DNA from: Thelephora terrestris | Lineage: Eukaryota; Basidiomycota; Agaricomycetes; Thelephorales; Thelephoraceae | Assembly: GCA_015956445.1 (NCBI GenBank) | Contig: WIUZ02000001.1 | Location: 3,596,001-3,660,000 of the forward strand | Length of the DNA: 64,000 nucleotides | Reading direction: 5' to 3' | In this document: positions 33,766 to 45,340 of the stretch, in pieces | How positions within the stretch are numbered: position 1 is the first letter of the stretch | How the letters are laid out: the number at the start of each line of letters is the position of its first letter | Notes under the pieces: model-generated | What the model was told of the DNA's origin: nothing | What the model saw: the letters and a program-made list of their open reading frames with translations, nothing else | Database searches by the model: none | Program-made: the position numbers and the translations under genes

Positions 33766-34090
33766 AGACCCGCACACGACCTCCATACCCTTGTCCGTAT
33801 CTGATAGCGTAGTAGATGTGCTGAAACAGACGGCCGCGTCGAGCTTGTCCCCGCAGTGGTGTTTACTCGTGTTTGTACTTACCTTCTGCTCTCGTTTTCT
33901 CGCGTTAGTTCGACTCCGTCTTTCGCCTCGTCCGTGCCGAAAACTGGTTTGGGCTCATTTTGCTACAATTTCCAACAAGGTGCCAGGCAATCGGTGCATC
34001 ATGCAGATATCTGATCCAGCCGGGTGTTCCGCGCGACTCGATCGCTGAAGGTGACGATCAATATTCTGGGGATCTCATCTCGATACCGCC
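33766..34090. other. Intergenic, RKM4 to PalC
   Basis: 325 bp between two plus-strand genes; 3' UTR and promoter. Nothing else seen. Confidence 0.5.
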
Positions 34091-35779
34091 ATGAGCGGCT
34101 ACTTCTACGAACTCCCGACAACCGAGCCATTCTCGTTTTCGAGTTGTTATAGTGACACTGTTGGGTTTTACATAGCACAGGTGGCTGATACGACCGAGCG
34201 CCGGGCCAACCTGCGGACGCTCCTCAAAGACGCTAAGCGAAACTCCGAGAAGGATTATCTCAGGCTTGTGAAGGTTCGGCCATAATTTCATGGCTGATAA
34301 GGATATTAACGTGTTTTATGCCGGGCTAGACCTTGGACGACTATCTCCCATTGTTGGCTGGGATAGTCGCATGCCGCGACAGCGACGAATTGGTTCCTAG
34401 GTCGCATCTAGGTTCGGCGTGTTCATAGATGTCCCCCCTCAATACAGATTTTAACACACACCCTTCCCAGATTTTATCTGGAAATCTACATTATCTTCGT
34501 CTTTCCTTCATTCACCCTCAAAGCTCTCCTTTGCAGCTCTTTCTGCGGAGATGGCCTTCTCGATCTTGACGTATGGGTACTGTCTATCGAACCTCGCACA
34601 CTGCGTGGTGATCTCTCTCGGGGACTACGAGTACGACCGAGCGATCATGGGGACCGAATTGAAAGCCAAGGACGAGCGGTTGAACTTTGCTGTGACCCTT
34701 CTTTGCAAGGCGTCGGGGATATTTGAGTACGTCGCGAAGGCCGTCCTTGTGCGATGGGAACAGGAGAGACATACGCTCAAAAAGGATCATGCTAACCCAC
34801 CCGAACTCTCTCAAGAAGTTGCGATTGGCTTATCAAGGTATTGCACCACGAACCCTGACCCTAGTCCCTGACAATCTCAAACCCGTTCCCTAGGATGGCG
34901 TTAGCGGAGGCTCAAGCGCTAGCAATCCGGAAGCTCCTTTCCAAGTCAGCCTACGACAATACAGTCACCCCTGGGCCCCCATTACCCAAATCACACCCTC
35001 CTCCAGGGTTCGTCGCTAAGCTGCACCTCGAATGCGCGTCCTTGTTCTCCTCCGCCAGATCGCTGGTGAAAACTGCGAGAGGGCCAAAATCCAAAACCAG
35101 GTTTAGACCGTCGTTCGGTAAGAACAAGAACATTGACGACGACGACGCCAGCGAAGGAGGCGTTGAGGAGGTCGCTCCAGATTTGAAGAGATACCTCGCT
35201 GACGAGGCCGCTTTACACTCCGCGCTGTCGAGTAAATGGCTGGGCGTTGACTGCGGCGAGAGTGGGGGGTTAGATCGGGCCGGACAGGCTGTTGGATACC
35301 TTCAATGGGCGAAGAAGGAGCTGGAAGAACTCAAAGATGGCACGAAGGCGGGAATCACCCTCCCGGGCGTCAACAATGAAAACGAGAAGAGAGCGAGGGA
35401 TAGAAGGAAGGCTTTAGTCGCGAAGGAGCTGGAGACCGTGAACGTCTTCCTGAAACACTACAGGAACATGAACGATACGGTAAGGACTTGAGCACCTTAT
35501 TCGGATCCCTGTTGCAGATCCAACTCATCTGAATATCCTCGCCGTCAGATCGCCTTCCAGCCCGTTCCCTCTCAGGCTGAATTACAAGCCATCATTCCAG
35601 CGGGGAAAATGGCAGTTTCAGCGCGAGGGTACGAGCTTCCTATCCCAGTTTTCGGTCCTGGATCTCCGCGTTATGTCTCGCATCAGCTATCAAAGTTCAC
35701 GGTCTCAGAAGGGACATCTGTGGAGGAGGATGATTGCGGTTCAACCTCAAACTATTCCGGAGCTGGTTCCTATTTTTGA
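34091..35779 (+). CDS. palC: pH-response regulator PalC (BRO1-domain protein)
   Basis: Five exons, 34091-34273, 34330-34411, 34471-34837, 34894-35479, 35549-35779, giving 482 aa. MSGYFYELPTTEPFSFSSCY, RANLRTLLKDAKRNSEKDYL, LDDYLPLLAGIVACRDSDEL and DFIWKSTLSSSFLH match the PalC N-terminus. The BRO1 core contains FSILTYGYCLSNLAHCVVIS and AVTLLCKASGIFEYVA, then MALAEAQALAIRKLLS. The C-terminus ITFQPVP-like segment reads IAFQPVPSQAELQAIIPAGK. PalC links ESCRT-III to PalA/PalB in ambient alkaline-pH signalling at the plasma membrane. No catalytic function is expected. Complete by length and motif order. Confidence 0.9.
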
Positions 35780-36072
35780 TTGTTTCGGCTTCCTACGTGA
35801 TGATACAGCGATAACTTAGTGCACCAGCACCTTCACATGGGCATCACAGCATGGGAACCCGTTGAAGGCGACAAGGGTCCAGGGGTTCAATACTTGCGAC
35901 TAAATTGTTCATCACCGTTGCATCGCAATTACTGGAACATAGGCGTTGCTCACAATACATGGTGTGTAGAGACAGGCGCCGTGGAATTGCAGCGCTCTCA
36001 AGATATGGACCGGTAGTTGGAAATTATCTTTGTAGAAATCTGATTCCAGTCCAGACGATAGCCGCTCGTGGA

Positions 36073-37103
36073 TCACCTCGAGCCATGCACCGTCAGTCCG
36101 TTCTCTTCGAACAACTCTTCAAGCTTCCCTGCATCGTGTAGCGTCTGGAGGTCATCAGCGCCGCCGAGCGGGCGTCCACGTAGGATGATATTCGGGAACG
36201 TCGAGTGTTTTGTCAACCTTGTGAGAATGACCTTGAGGAGGTCTCCGTCCTCTAAATCCGTTTGCACGACGTCATCAGACGTCAAAGAAGCTCGGTGAAG
36301 ATGTGCTTACCGCGAAGGTCGACTTCTATCACTTTGGGGGGAGGGTCCAGAGAATAAGTCTGTAGAAGGCTTTTGGCGCGCCTCGAATATGGGCAATACG
36401 ACTTCGGGCATTCCCAAAGTACAGTAATGCAGCGAAGGAGCCGGCAGTAAGAATATGCGTGACAAAACAAACAGGATCAGCTTCTCAATCCTCGAAAGAA
36501 TCGAATGCAAAAGTTGTGGGGTAAGAAAAACAACCGAGGCATTGCACCACCGCGCGCGAGCGCGGCCACCAAGGCGCACATGGGATTTGGGTTCTGGAGA
36601 CCAAAGTTTTTTTTCCGCCATACCTTGCTAAACACCACGAGCGGCGAGGAGTTCTCCAGCTCCCTCACATGCTTAACCCAATCGTCATCTCCGTCAAACG
36701 ACGAATAGACCTTCAAATCAACATCTTTCGTTGGATCCAATCTGCCGTGGTCCGTATCCGACGCCCCGTCCGCGTCGTCATTGTCGCCATTTCGAACGTG
36801 GTCACGCACGGGTACGCCTTGGGGTCGGTCCTTGTTCGCTCTGTACAAGACGTCGTGTAAGCTCAGGTCTGAATTGAGCACGAAGTGTTGGAGGCCGTGA
36901 AGCTCTAATACGTCGCGATGCAACGCGTTTAGCTTTGTTGATGATGATCCAAACAGGTTCGAAGGGTGCAGTGGGATTGAGGAGGAAGCGAAGAAGAAGA
37001 TGCAGACGACGCAAGCGAGCAAGAACCAAATCGTTCTTCTCCTTCTGAATGCCGGCGAGGAGGTTACAGGGTTGGGTAGTCCAGGTTTTTGTTTGGTAGA
37101 CAT
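36073..37103 (-). CDS. Membrane-anchored glutaredoxin, Grx6/7 type
   Basis: Three exons, 37103-36624, 36401-36311, 36251-36073, giving 249 aa. Order: a short basic cytosolic tail (FRRRRTI), a signal anchor (WFLLACVVCIFFFASS), a lumenal stem of about 100 residues with an acidic patch, then the glutaredoxin fold: SPLVVFSKSYCPYSRRAKSL (active site CPYS), KVIEVDLREDGD, the cis-Pro loop STFPNIILRG and the GSH-binding GGADDL. Yeast Grx6/7 are type II membrane proteins of ER/Golgi with CSYS/CPYS sites. The first intron is 222 nt, by far the longest of the confident introns here. It is convergent with PalC. A second anchored glutaredoxin-like gene lies at 38566. Confidence 0.92.
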
Positions 37104-37305
37104 TATGGTGGTACGTAAGTAAAAGTAACCATTTTCGGATGGAGGCGCTGAAGCCGCGACCCCGATCCCGATAGCACAACTCAGAACGTGGTAGTGGTTC
37201 TTATAAATAGTACAGACCCTGAACGGGTGAAATTCAGTCCTTCCCAAGGCCCACGTTTTACTTGAGCATCTGATAACGATAACAATATATGAGCTTTCGA
37301 GTGAG

Positions 37306-38085
37306 TCACAAGAACTCAAAGTCCGAGCGTACCGAGAGGAATTCCTCATAATCAATTAAGCCGTCTCCGTCAAGGTCTGCCTCTCGTAGGATGGCATCGA
37401 GCTGATCGTCACTCAGTTTCTCGCCTAGAGGAGATCACGGATTACCTGGTGAGATTGAACCATTGGTGTGAATTGTGCATAAGCTGACCGAGATTCCTGA
37501 AGGCCTCTTTAAGCTCAGAGACGCTGATGTTACCGCTGCCGTCCTTATCGAACATCTCGAACACCTCCCTGCTTTCGTCCCTGGTGGGGTCGTGGAACTT
37601 TGGGTCAGACATCAAGGTCAAGAACTCGTCAAAGTCGATTGTGCCCGAATTGTCGGCATCGACGGATTTGATGATGGCTTCGATCTCGCCCTTCGGGATT
37701 TCGGAGCCCAAAACGCCCTTCATTAGCTTTCCCAGCTCCGCTGGGGTGATTGTGCCATTCCCATCTAAATATGAATGGGCGTGAGTGAGAAAGGACTCCG
37801 AGGATTGAGTCACCGATAGGCAGCCAAGCTACAGAAGGGCGCACCTTCGTCAAACATCTCGAACGCTTCCTTCAGAACTAATCACGAGCAGAGTGACGAT
37901 GAGTGACGGAGGTGAAACAGAGGAACAAATCTTACCTGCTACTTGACCTAGATGGGCGCAATGTCAACACAGGTCGGATGTGAATGAAACGGCGAAGAAA
38001 TGCACCTTCGTTCTTGGCGAAGTATCAGTTGGCTATGCATAGATTTGGCGTTTGGAGGACGTACCAGGGTGGATTTTCTCTGCAT
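37306..38085 (-). CDS. Calmodulin-like four-EF-hand protein
   Basis: Six exons, 38085-38065, 38012-38006, 37947-37936, 37877-37845, 37764-37489, 37424-37306, giving 155 aa. Four complete EF loops are visible: [36 protein letters not shown] and [12 protein letters not shown], with Asp at position 1, Gly at 6 and Glu at 12 in all. The start reads MQRKSTLNEGQVAVLKEAFE and the linker [19 protein letters not shown] differs from canonical calmodulin (MARKMKDTDSEEE), so it is a divergent calmodulin or close EF-hand relative. Exons 2 and 3 are only 7 and 12 nt; the very N-terminus is therefore less certain than the rest. Confidence 0.85.
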
Positions 38086-38565
38086 GATGAAGAGATAAGG
38101 AGGCGGTTGATGGAAACCCTGGCGAGGGATGGTCGTGTTTGGTCGAGCGGTTACAAAGTGTACTCAGACGCCGAATACAACTGAGTTTCCCTAGCCTTAT
38201 GCTGGTTCTGTGAAAAAATAATCGTAAACGCCCGGGTGAGAGGGAAAGCAAAAGGGTCAGGGCACATGGCCAGGGTAGTTTTCGTCAACGATAAAACCTC
38301 GCGACTGGTGCACAGCGAAACGCTCATCACTTAACTCAGCAAAATCCATCCCTCACTCACCCTCTTGTTTTTTTTTTCGCTCTCAAATCGGCATTGGGAA
38401 GCCAAGAAGCCGAGCAATTTCGCGCGTGGGAATTTTGTTCCCGGATTCTTTTTAACTGCACCCGTCGCGAACGGAAGCTTCACGCTCATTGTCCTTGTTG
38501 CCCTCGTATCTCTCTGTCTTTACTCTCAGACCAGGCAGCTCTAGCAGCAATACTCCATTCTTTTC
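38086..38565. other. Divergent intergenic region, calmodulin-like and glutaredoxin-like genes
   Basis: 480 bp between outward-facing start codons with a T-run at 38370-38380 and CT-rich sequence toward the plus-strand gene, as in fungal promoters. No other feature. Confidence 0.5.
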
Positions 38566-39531
38566 ATGGTACTACTCGACCCCACCTCAATGCATCGGAG
38601 AACTGCAACAGTTGATCTCCCTTCCCCAAGGATTGGCAGTTTCGTTCAACCCGAGCCGCACTCTCCTCAGTTTTTCCCTCCTCCTGCCTCCACTTCCTCC
38701 AGGTTCAGCCCCCCGAGGTTCACCATAAGCCAGTCTCTCATTTCCAGACAATGGCTGCAGCGAACTACATTCATCGCCCTCTTTTCCCTCTTCTCCGTCT
38801 CGGTCTACATCCTTCTTTTAAACGGATCCTCCAACCTAGAACCAGCGGCCCTCCCACAGGAAGTGAAGTCACCGTTTCGGGCGGCAATGAAGACAATTGC
38901 TCATTCCCACGGCCGGCCATGGCGCCCGTCACATAAAGACGTTCTCGCCTCTCGCCCTCAAATCACCCTCACACCAGAACAAGAACTGGCAGCGCTCTCA
39001 AGCTTCATCATCAGTCTCCCGGACCAGAATATTCTTCCACCATCTGTAGATCCTTCCCAGCCCATCGATCCTCAGCTGATCATCGATTTTGACACTCGCG
39101 CGGATGGAGCGGAAGCAGAACTCAAACGTTTGGTCACCTCAACTTGGGAGAATTATCCTGTTGTCATGTATACGAAGGTACTCACCTTCATCTGTTACGA
39201 CAGAGGAAGGAATTTACTAACGTTCAATTTTCGCGGATAGCCTTCTGCAGTCACGCGTGAACTTCGCACCTTGATTGATTCCTTCAATCTGCGCCCGACG
39301 CCTATCGTTATAGACATTAATGAGCGGCCCGACGTTGATACGCTCGAACCTGTCCTACAACGTCTCGCTGGATCATCCTCATTCCCACTCTTGCTCGTGG
39401 ACGGGTCTCTTATCGATGTTTCGACTTCCGACCGGCTTCAGGAACTCGGTGGGTCTGGAACGCTGCAGATACTGGTCACCGAGTCCGGTGCCATCATTAA
39501 TGGTGGCAAACGCAGGAAGGGCAGGCGATAG
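38566..39531 (+). CDS. Membrane-anchored glutaredoxin-like protein lacking the active-site cysteine
   Basis: Two exons, 38566-39177 and 39241-39531 (63-nt intron), giving 300 aa. A Pro/Ser-rich cytosolic tail of about 65 residues is followed by a signal anchor (TTFIALFSLFSVSVYILLL), a stem, then a glutaredoxin-like fold: NYPVVMYTKPSAVTRELRTL, PTPIVIDINERPDVDTLEPV, SSFPLLLVDGSLI (cis-Pro loop) and LQELGGSGTLQ. The intron falls right after VVMYTK, the same site as after VVFSK in the gene at 36073, so the two are probably paralogues. Where the sister has SYCPYSRR this protein has PSAVTREL, with no cysteine, so redox catalysis is not expected. The C-terminus is basic (GGKRRKGRR). Confidence 0.82.
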
Positions 39532-42209
39532 ATTTGATGACTGAATATTTACTGACTGTGAGGCCGAGCGGGGTGATATGACATCTCTCTCACTGGCTCT
39601 CATGTAGACCAGGCAATCATTTGCGATTGTATTATTTCTGTTTGAATAATGCTTTACCTTCCACAGGTCATTGCATAATACTGAATGTAGATAGAGGCTG
39701 TTATCTTATTATACAACTCTTGACTTCCGTCGTACATACATCTTCCTGCCAGCTTACGAACGTGTCAAGTAGAGCCATTTAACGTCTTGCTAGAAAACGT
39801 AGACTTCGTTGTCTCCTTCCCTTACTCAACTCAACTGCTGGGGCCGAGCGGCGGTCGGTGGAGAAGTGTGAGACCGATCATCACGGTACCCCCTGAACCT
39901 CCTGAAATCTGCGTGCTCGATACCAGTGCTGATTTTCAACGGGCATTGGGCGGAATGCCAGCTCCTGTTTGTTTGAAGCAAACACCCCTTGAGCCTCGAG
40001 GTCAGACTGTATTTCGACCGTGAGTGGCCCAATTCAATATAAAATAGAAGCTGAAATGAGCTCAACTCTTCTACATGCCATCGGGCTCCTTCGCTATGGG
40101 GATCCAAATTGAATGTAAATGATGTATCCATGATGCACCTGATCAATCTTAAAGTTTGTTATCGACATTCACTCGCTTCAAGGCCAGGGGCGCTGTTGAG
40201 TTGAGACTCAAATGCCCCAGACCTTAGGGGGCGGCCTCCTGTCACTGACTCTGCGCCTGATAACAGCTGTCGGCACATACCCGACAACCGATGGAGTACG
40301 CTCCTTTGTTTACCCTGACATGCGAACAAAGATCAAACCCCAGCATCGACAAATGGTGCGGTGGGACCGCGAGCCGTGGAGCTGGTTGAGTGGCCTCGAG
40401 TGCATCTCCGTTCAACCCGAGCTCAAAAAAATCTTTGTCACAGCGCAAACAAAGAAACGCGTCTTGTTTTCCCAAAAACACGTCTATCGTTTCGCATCGC
40501 CCTGTAATTGTTTGGCCTCTCACCCCCTCATGCACATGTGTTAGCAAAGCCCCGGCGCGTTAGACGCTTGGGCAGGTGCTCGCGTTTCACGCTAGTGACC
40601 GCCCGAAACTTGCCCAGCAAACCAGTGCCTCGATACCCCGATCCCGGCAACGTTTTAAGCCAAGACCAGATATCACTGCGTCACATAGTTGAGGATTCCA
40701 GGTATGCGATGCCGGGGACCACCACCCCCAGATTCGACTCTTGAAACCTTTTCTTTTCCCTAGAGCCCCACTGCATAAACTCCGCACTTGAGCGGTGATA
40801 AATCAATGATGACAGTTGTTTGCAATTTAGCGGCTCTTTTACGAGAACGCCCACAGCACCTTTCTGTTCGCATGGGTGCTGACAGGTGCTGGCGCGGCAT
40901 CACCATGCTCCAAATCCGTTGCTTTTGAAAACCGTGGGTGAGTTCACAATATAACGGACTCTCCCAAGGTGTATGGTCCATCATCAAGGAGGATTGATAC
41001 TTACCGTTTCCCTCAGTCCACGCAGGAAGATCGGTTGCTTCCCCGATGAACAAATCAACGTATCGGCACAGTTGAGCACTGTCAGCTCATTTGTCAGATG
41101 TACACGAGACTGCATTCACATTGCAATTAACGCCATTCAAATCTCTTCGATGGTCGCATTGTAAAGGCTGCTGGACACCTGACCTCGTTTCCCACGGCGC
41201 TCTTCGACATCCATCAACCCCCTCGATTCCCGATCACCGACTTGCGTCCCAGGTACACCCAATGGGTTATTATCATCTGCTCCTGAAGATGAGCCGGGAT
41301 CGTTCTACGTCCGGTTATCCAGAGCGAGGTCTGTGAAACATGTCGGTGGTGCCGAGGAGCCCGACATGTAATCAAAACAAAAACCGTGGGCGTTTCTGGC
41401 AAAAAAAACCCACCGAATTGCACGGAACTGCAAATGATTGGAACATTGTGACCGTGTTCCCCACTCCACTGAAATTCCCAGGTATCAGCCATCTGTGTCG
41501 CTAAACAACCATTAATGGGCGTCACGCTGCCGATCCTACAACAAAAGGCTCGCCCCTGAATCATTCATTCCAATCCATCATGCAATCACCATCGCGGGCG
41601 CGGAAAACCCATGCGGGGAGCATCAGGCCTCGACCCCTGCGCCTACAAACCCTGATATCCTCAGTGGGACTCCCCAGGGAAGAATGGCTGTGTCTATTCG
41701 AATACCCTGGTTGAAGTCGCTGATGAGCTGAATAGTGATCAAGCGGGTGTATCGCATCTCCGAGCGTTTAGATTCAGCACCAAAAAATACTAGGGGTCGG
41801 CCTGGCGTCTGGGATATGAGTTCGAGCCTCAGAGCTTAGGGGTCTGAATGTACGTTGAACGGTTACCATCTGACACCGAGCGAGCCTCCTTTCACCATTC
41901 ACCAGGGTGCGCGGGACTAACCCCACCGGGTCTCACCTCTCTACCTCCACATGCCAGTGATCCAACTGAGCCACCCGCTCCAAAGACCCTCATGGCAGTT
42001 TCTTGTAGATATCAGCTTGCCCGGTGAAGCAGTGCCCCGGGTCACAGGCGCCAACACCAGGGAACGGTTTCCATTCCGCCGGAATGTGAGTGAATCACGA
42101 GGCGAGGAGTTATCCTCGGAGTGGCAGAATTTGCAAAGGGGCTCTGCGGCGAGCATGGGAACGTTTTTTTTTTTTTTGCGTAGGACGTGACTCGGACTTG
42201 AAGCTATCG
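39532..42209. other. Gene-poor region
   Basis: About 2.7 kb with no convincing coding region, RNA gene or transposon end. Short ORFs lack splice context and family motifs. A tRNA B-box-like GAGTTCGAGCCTC at 41819-41831 was examined and rejected. A 13-base T-run lies at 42165-42177. Confidence 0.45.
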
Positions 42210-42520
42210 ATGGCCCGTCGGGATTTTCCTCTGGACGGGATTGACCCTCTCAAGCCAGGGTCCCCTCGCCTCCTCTCCCCTCCCAGTCGGCCAATTGAAG
42301 CAGAGGCGTGAGTGGGGAAACCTATCTGATCGTTTTTTATGCGTACAGATGGGGCACCTGCATCGCACCTTCGGACTTTCGCCGCTCCATCGGTCGGTTC
42401 TTCAAACCGGATGCCCGGGGGTCCTTCAAGGCGCTTTCCGTAGGTCGACAGAGGACGATGGGAGGCTTAAGGTCACCCACACGGCCGAATAATCTCACAA
42501 GAGTGTTGTTCCTGTGTTGA
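42210..42520 (+). CDS. Possible small two-exon gene, unknown
   Basis: ATG 42210 opens MARRDFPLDGIDPLKPGSPR; a 41-nt GT-AG intron (42308-42348) joins EAEA to WGTCIAPSDFRRSIGRFFKP, and the frame ends at 42520, giving 89 aa. The splice restores one basic, Pro/Arg/Ser-rich protein, but the intron is at the lower size limit, no family is recognised and composition gives little support. It could equally be chance within a gene-poor region. Confidence 0.25.
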
Positions 42521-42964
42521 ACATCTGGGGTGGGTTCTTTTTGTGCAACCTCGAGCGGGCCGAAAACTTTTACGATTTGGTGCTGATGCTCCATGACTAG
42601 CACAGGAACGGAGAAAACAGTGTTTAATGTTATCTACGAAGGGTGAGCTCCAGGCGTGACCAACCTACCCACCTCTTGCGAGTCTCAGGTAAATCAACGT
42701 TGGCAGTTCACCAAATCGATTGTTGTCGTGGTCTCGAGGCACGATTTGTAGTCCTCAAAATACGACGGAATATAATATCCTGCACGAGTCTGAACGTATG
42801 TTTGTTCACTAATCTAGGCGATCAGAGAACCAGAGACCTTGGGCGATGAACTGGCGTACTTGCCCTAGCATCCTTGGTGGTCTCGCAATGCGGTCACAAG
42901 CCAGAAATTACAAGTTTATATATGGAGTAAACACGAGGGCTGGACAATGATTGCAACCAAAAAC
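42521..42964. other. Intergenic, nothing recognised
   Basis: 444 bp before the 3' end of the DUF3844 gene; no feature seen. Confidence 0.5.
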
Positions 42965-44168
42965 TCAGTCCCTCTTTAACCCGCCAACGCCACCCGTCAG
43001 GGTGCTTGGCAAGGCAGCATCGCCAACCTTGTACAGGAGGCCGATCGAACCGACGATAATGATAAGCAACCCGATGGTAGTTCCTGCGAGCAAAACGAAA
43101 GGTCTACGGGAATCAGCTACAGTGCCTCGACGAGCTGCGGGATATCTTACCCGCTGACGTCCATGCGTTCACAAGCTTCTCCAGCCCAGTTCTCAGTGCG
43201 GCCCTTTGAGTCCTTCGTCGCGGAACATGCACACACGAAACACGTCTTTCCTGCCTTGGAAACCTCGGCACACCCCCCATGTCCTGAACATGACGAAGTT
43301 TCGTCCTGACAAGTTTCTTGACTATCGTAGCAAGTAGAGGTGGACGAGATTGGTTGGTTTGGGAGGGGAGAGGGGAGGGGAGTTTGTTGGGGCTCCCTCT
43401 TTTCACGGGAATTGGGCGTGTGCACGAGCACGGCGAGGTTTATCGACCCCTTCGCCGTGGCGCTTTGGATGACAGCTCGTAAGGAGTCCGCAGCTACGCG
43501 GTATTGCTCGCTGCCACTTCCATACGCCCGTTGGATCTCTGTGAGACCCCGCAGCTCAAAGGCTCCAAATTTGCCCGAGGTCGAATCCGATTCAACGAAA
43601 TCTAACAAGGTAGATATTTCGGACATGAAAGTCCCAGTGGCAGTTGAAGGCACTGAGAAGATATCAAGTAATCGAGGGACTCCATGTGCGGGGTACGACG
43701 CTTCGGAGAGTATTTGAGAGTAGGTAGAGGGTGCTCGACGAAGGAAAGTTGAGACCAAGGAGTAGAGAGAAGTGACTGATGAGGGGGATGGGATCTCGAA
43801 GGTCGGCTTGAGCTTCTTCGGAATGACGTCTGTTTGAACCCCACGCCCGCACATGTCAGATCGACAAACGCTCGCATGGAGATGTTTAAGAGATGCGGAA
43901 ACGTACCGTGAGAATAAGATTCATCGATAGTCAGCAAAAGTCCATCTTTTGGACCCTGTCCAATAAACTCCTGGTGCGTCGGAGTGTCCCAGATAACGCT
44001 ATTCTCATCAAGGGTCTCGAAGCTTTCCAAGTCGAGATGACGCGAGAGTGCAAAGCTCGCTTGCTTCGCGGATAGTCTGGAGGGTAAAGAAGGTGAAGGA
44101 GAGAGATACACGCGGACGGCCTGGGCGAGTCCGACGGGTAAGAGGAGACAGACGAGTAGGCCCTTCAT
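42965..44168 (-). CDS. DUF3844 (Vps3844-type) ER/vacuolar type I membrane protein
   Basis: Three exons, 44168-43907, 43829-43151, 43103-42965, giving 359 aa. A signal peptide (MKGLLVCLLLPVGLAQA) is followed by a lumenal domain (RLSAKQASFALSRHLDLESF, DSTSGKFGAFELRGLTEIQR) and a Cys-rich C-terminal region with eight cysteines in the DUF3844 pattern: CYDSQETCQDETSSCSGHGG, CFVCACSAT, then NWAGEACERMDVSG. The transmembrane helix FVLLAGTTIGLLIIIVGSIG and a short cytosolic tail ending in LTGGVGGLKRD complete it. The domain occurs across fungi in ER/vacuole-associated proteins, with links to sorting; molecular role unknown. The structure is complete and typical. Confidence 0.88.
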
Positions 44169-44410
44169 CGTCGTCGCAGTCGTTTGGAGTGGTGCTCGGC
44201 ACGAACTGTTTCCGCTGTGGCAGGCGAACAAATAGTGACAAACAACGATCGGGTTGCAAGCAATCAGATACAGTGTACTGGCGTATGTACAGTACAGAGG
44301 TGCGAAGGTAGAGAGTACAGGGATGAATCGATGACCATTAGCATAGAATTACACAGACGCGATTAGTAAAGGGTAGGATTGGTGATTTGTGCAGGGATAT
44401 TGTCACCCGG

Positions 44411-45001
44411 TTATTGACCATATCGTCCCAGATGTTTCATGCTCTTTCCAACAGCCTTGGCTTCTTTCTGTTTCAACTTGGCGCGACGGGCACTGCGAGA
44501 GAAAGACGGTCATAAATAGGTTCGCTTGCGGAACGCCCCCTAAACACAAGCGACTCACTCTTCAAGCGCTTCGTTTTCAAGGATCCGAATGTGGTCCTTC
44601 GCTTCACGAACGGCATTCCGGGCTCGCTTGAGAGCGTCGTCGGCGTTACGCTCAGCATTCTCCGCATCTGCGACCTTCTGTCGAGCGGCGACGATGGAAG
44701 TTGCCTGATTCCCCGACCTCCCAGACGAACGGTCGGAACTCGAGTCATCGTCGAGAGAACGACGACGGGAGAAGAAGCCTCCCGAGGAGGTATTATTGGT
44801 AGGAGAGTGACGGGAGTATCCATTGGCGTGGGTGTTTGTATTGGTATTTGTATTGGTGTAGGTGAGTCGGGTGGGGGAATCATCCGCAGAGCGACGAGAG
44901 CCGAAGAAACCAGAACTCTTCCTGGGTGGAGAAGGGGAAGGCGGGAGAGTCTCTGGCTCTCGAGAGGACTGGTTATCCCACGTATTCCGGAAGAGAGGCA
45001 T
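44411..45001 (-). CDS. Small disordered protein with coiled coil, unknown
   Basis: Two exons, 45001-44559 and 44492-44411 (66-nt intron), giving 174 aa. The N-half is disordered with two SGFFGSRRS / GGFFSRRRS repeats, each followed by an acidic serine patch, and a TNTNTNTNTH tract from a GTATTG microsatellite. The C-half is one long helix (QKVADAENAERNADDALKRA, VREAKDHIRILENEALE) continuing across the splice to RRAKLKQKEAKAVGKSMKHL. Similar small proteins occur in many basidiomycetes, but I know no function. The repeated FFSRRRS motif could be a kinase or membrane-binding site; this is a guess. Confidence 0.75.
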
Positions 45002-45340
45002 GCTTAGTCGAGGATATCAGGAGAGGAGCTGAATTTGGCTTCCGTGTCCTTCTCAAAGATTTATATCCAAGATAACAGCGCACGTCAGTGGAAATAGGTG
45101 GATACTACTTCGAGCCTCTGCTCCTCCCTGAGATTAAAGCCCCAATCGTGGTCCACTCGAGGTAGGGCAACTTTAGGGTCCAATGAGGGAGTCAGCAACG
45201 TCATGATCCGCTCCCGTCCACGGAAATCGCCATCTGAGTCTGAAATCGAGCACGTGAACGGCTCGGGTTGAAACGTTGATATATAAGCAACCTCACCCCC
45301 AACTCCCACCCCCCCAGGCCGAGCGGTACTTGTTTCCGCC
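45002..45340. promoter_or_regulatory. Divergent promoter region with TATA-like box before TOA1
   Basis: 339 bp between outward-facing genes. A TATA-like GATATATAAGC lies at about 45277-45287, some 55-60 bp before the TOA1 start codon. A minus-strand ORF crossing the region was rejected. Confidence 0.5.

Noticed and set aside
41740-41850. Possible tRNA (B-box-like GAGTTCGAGCCTC)
   Set aside because: Only a 4-bp T-stem with a mismatch, no credible A box, anticodon arm or acceptor stem in the preceding 70 bases.
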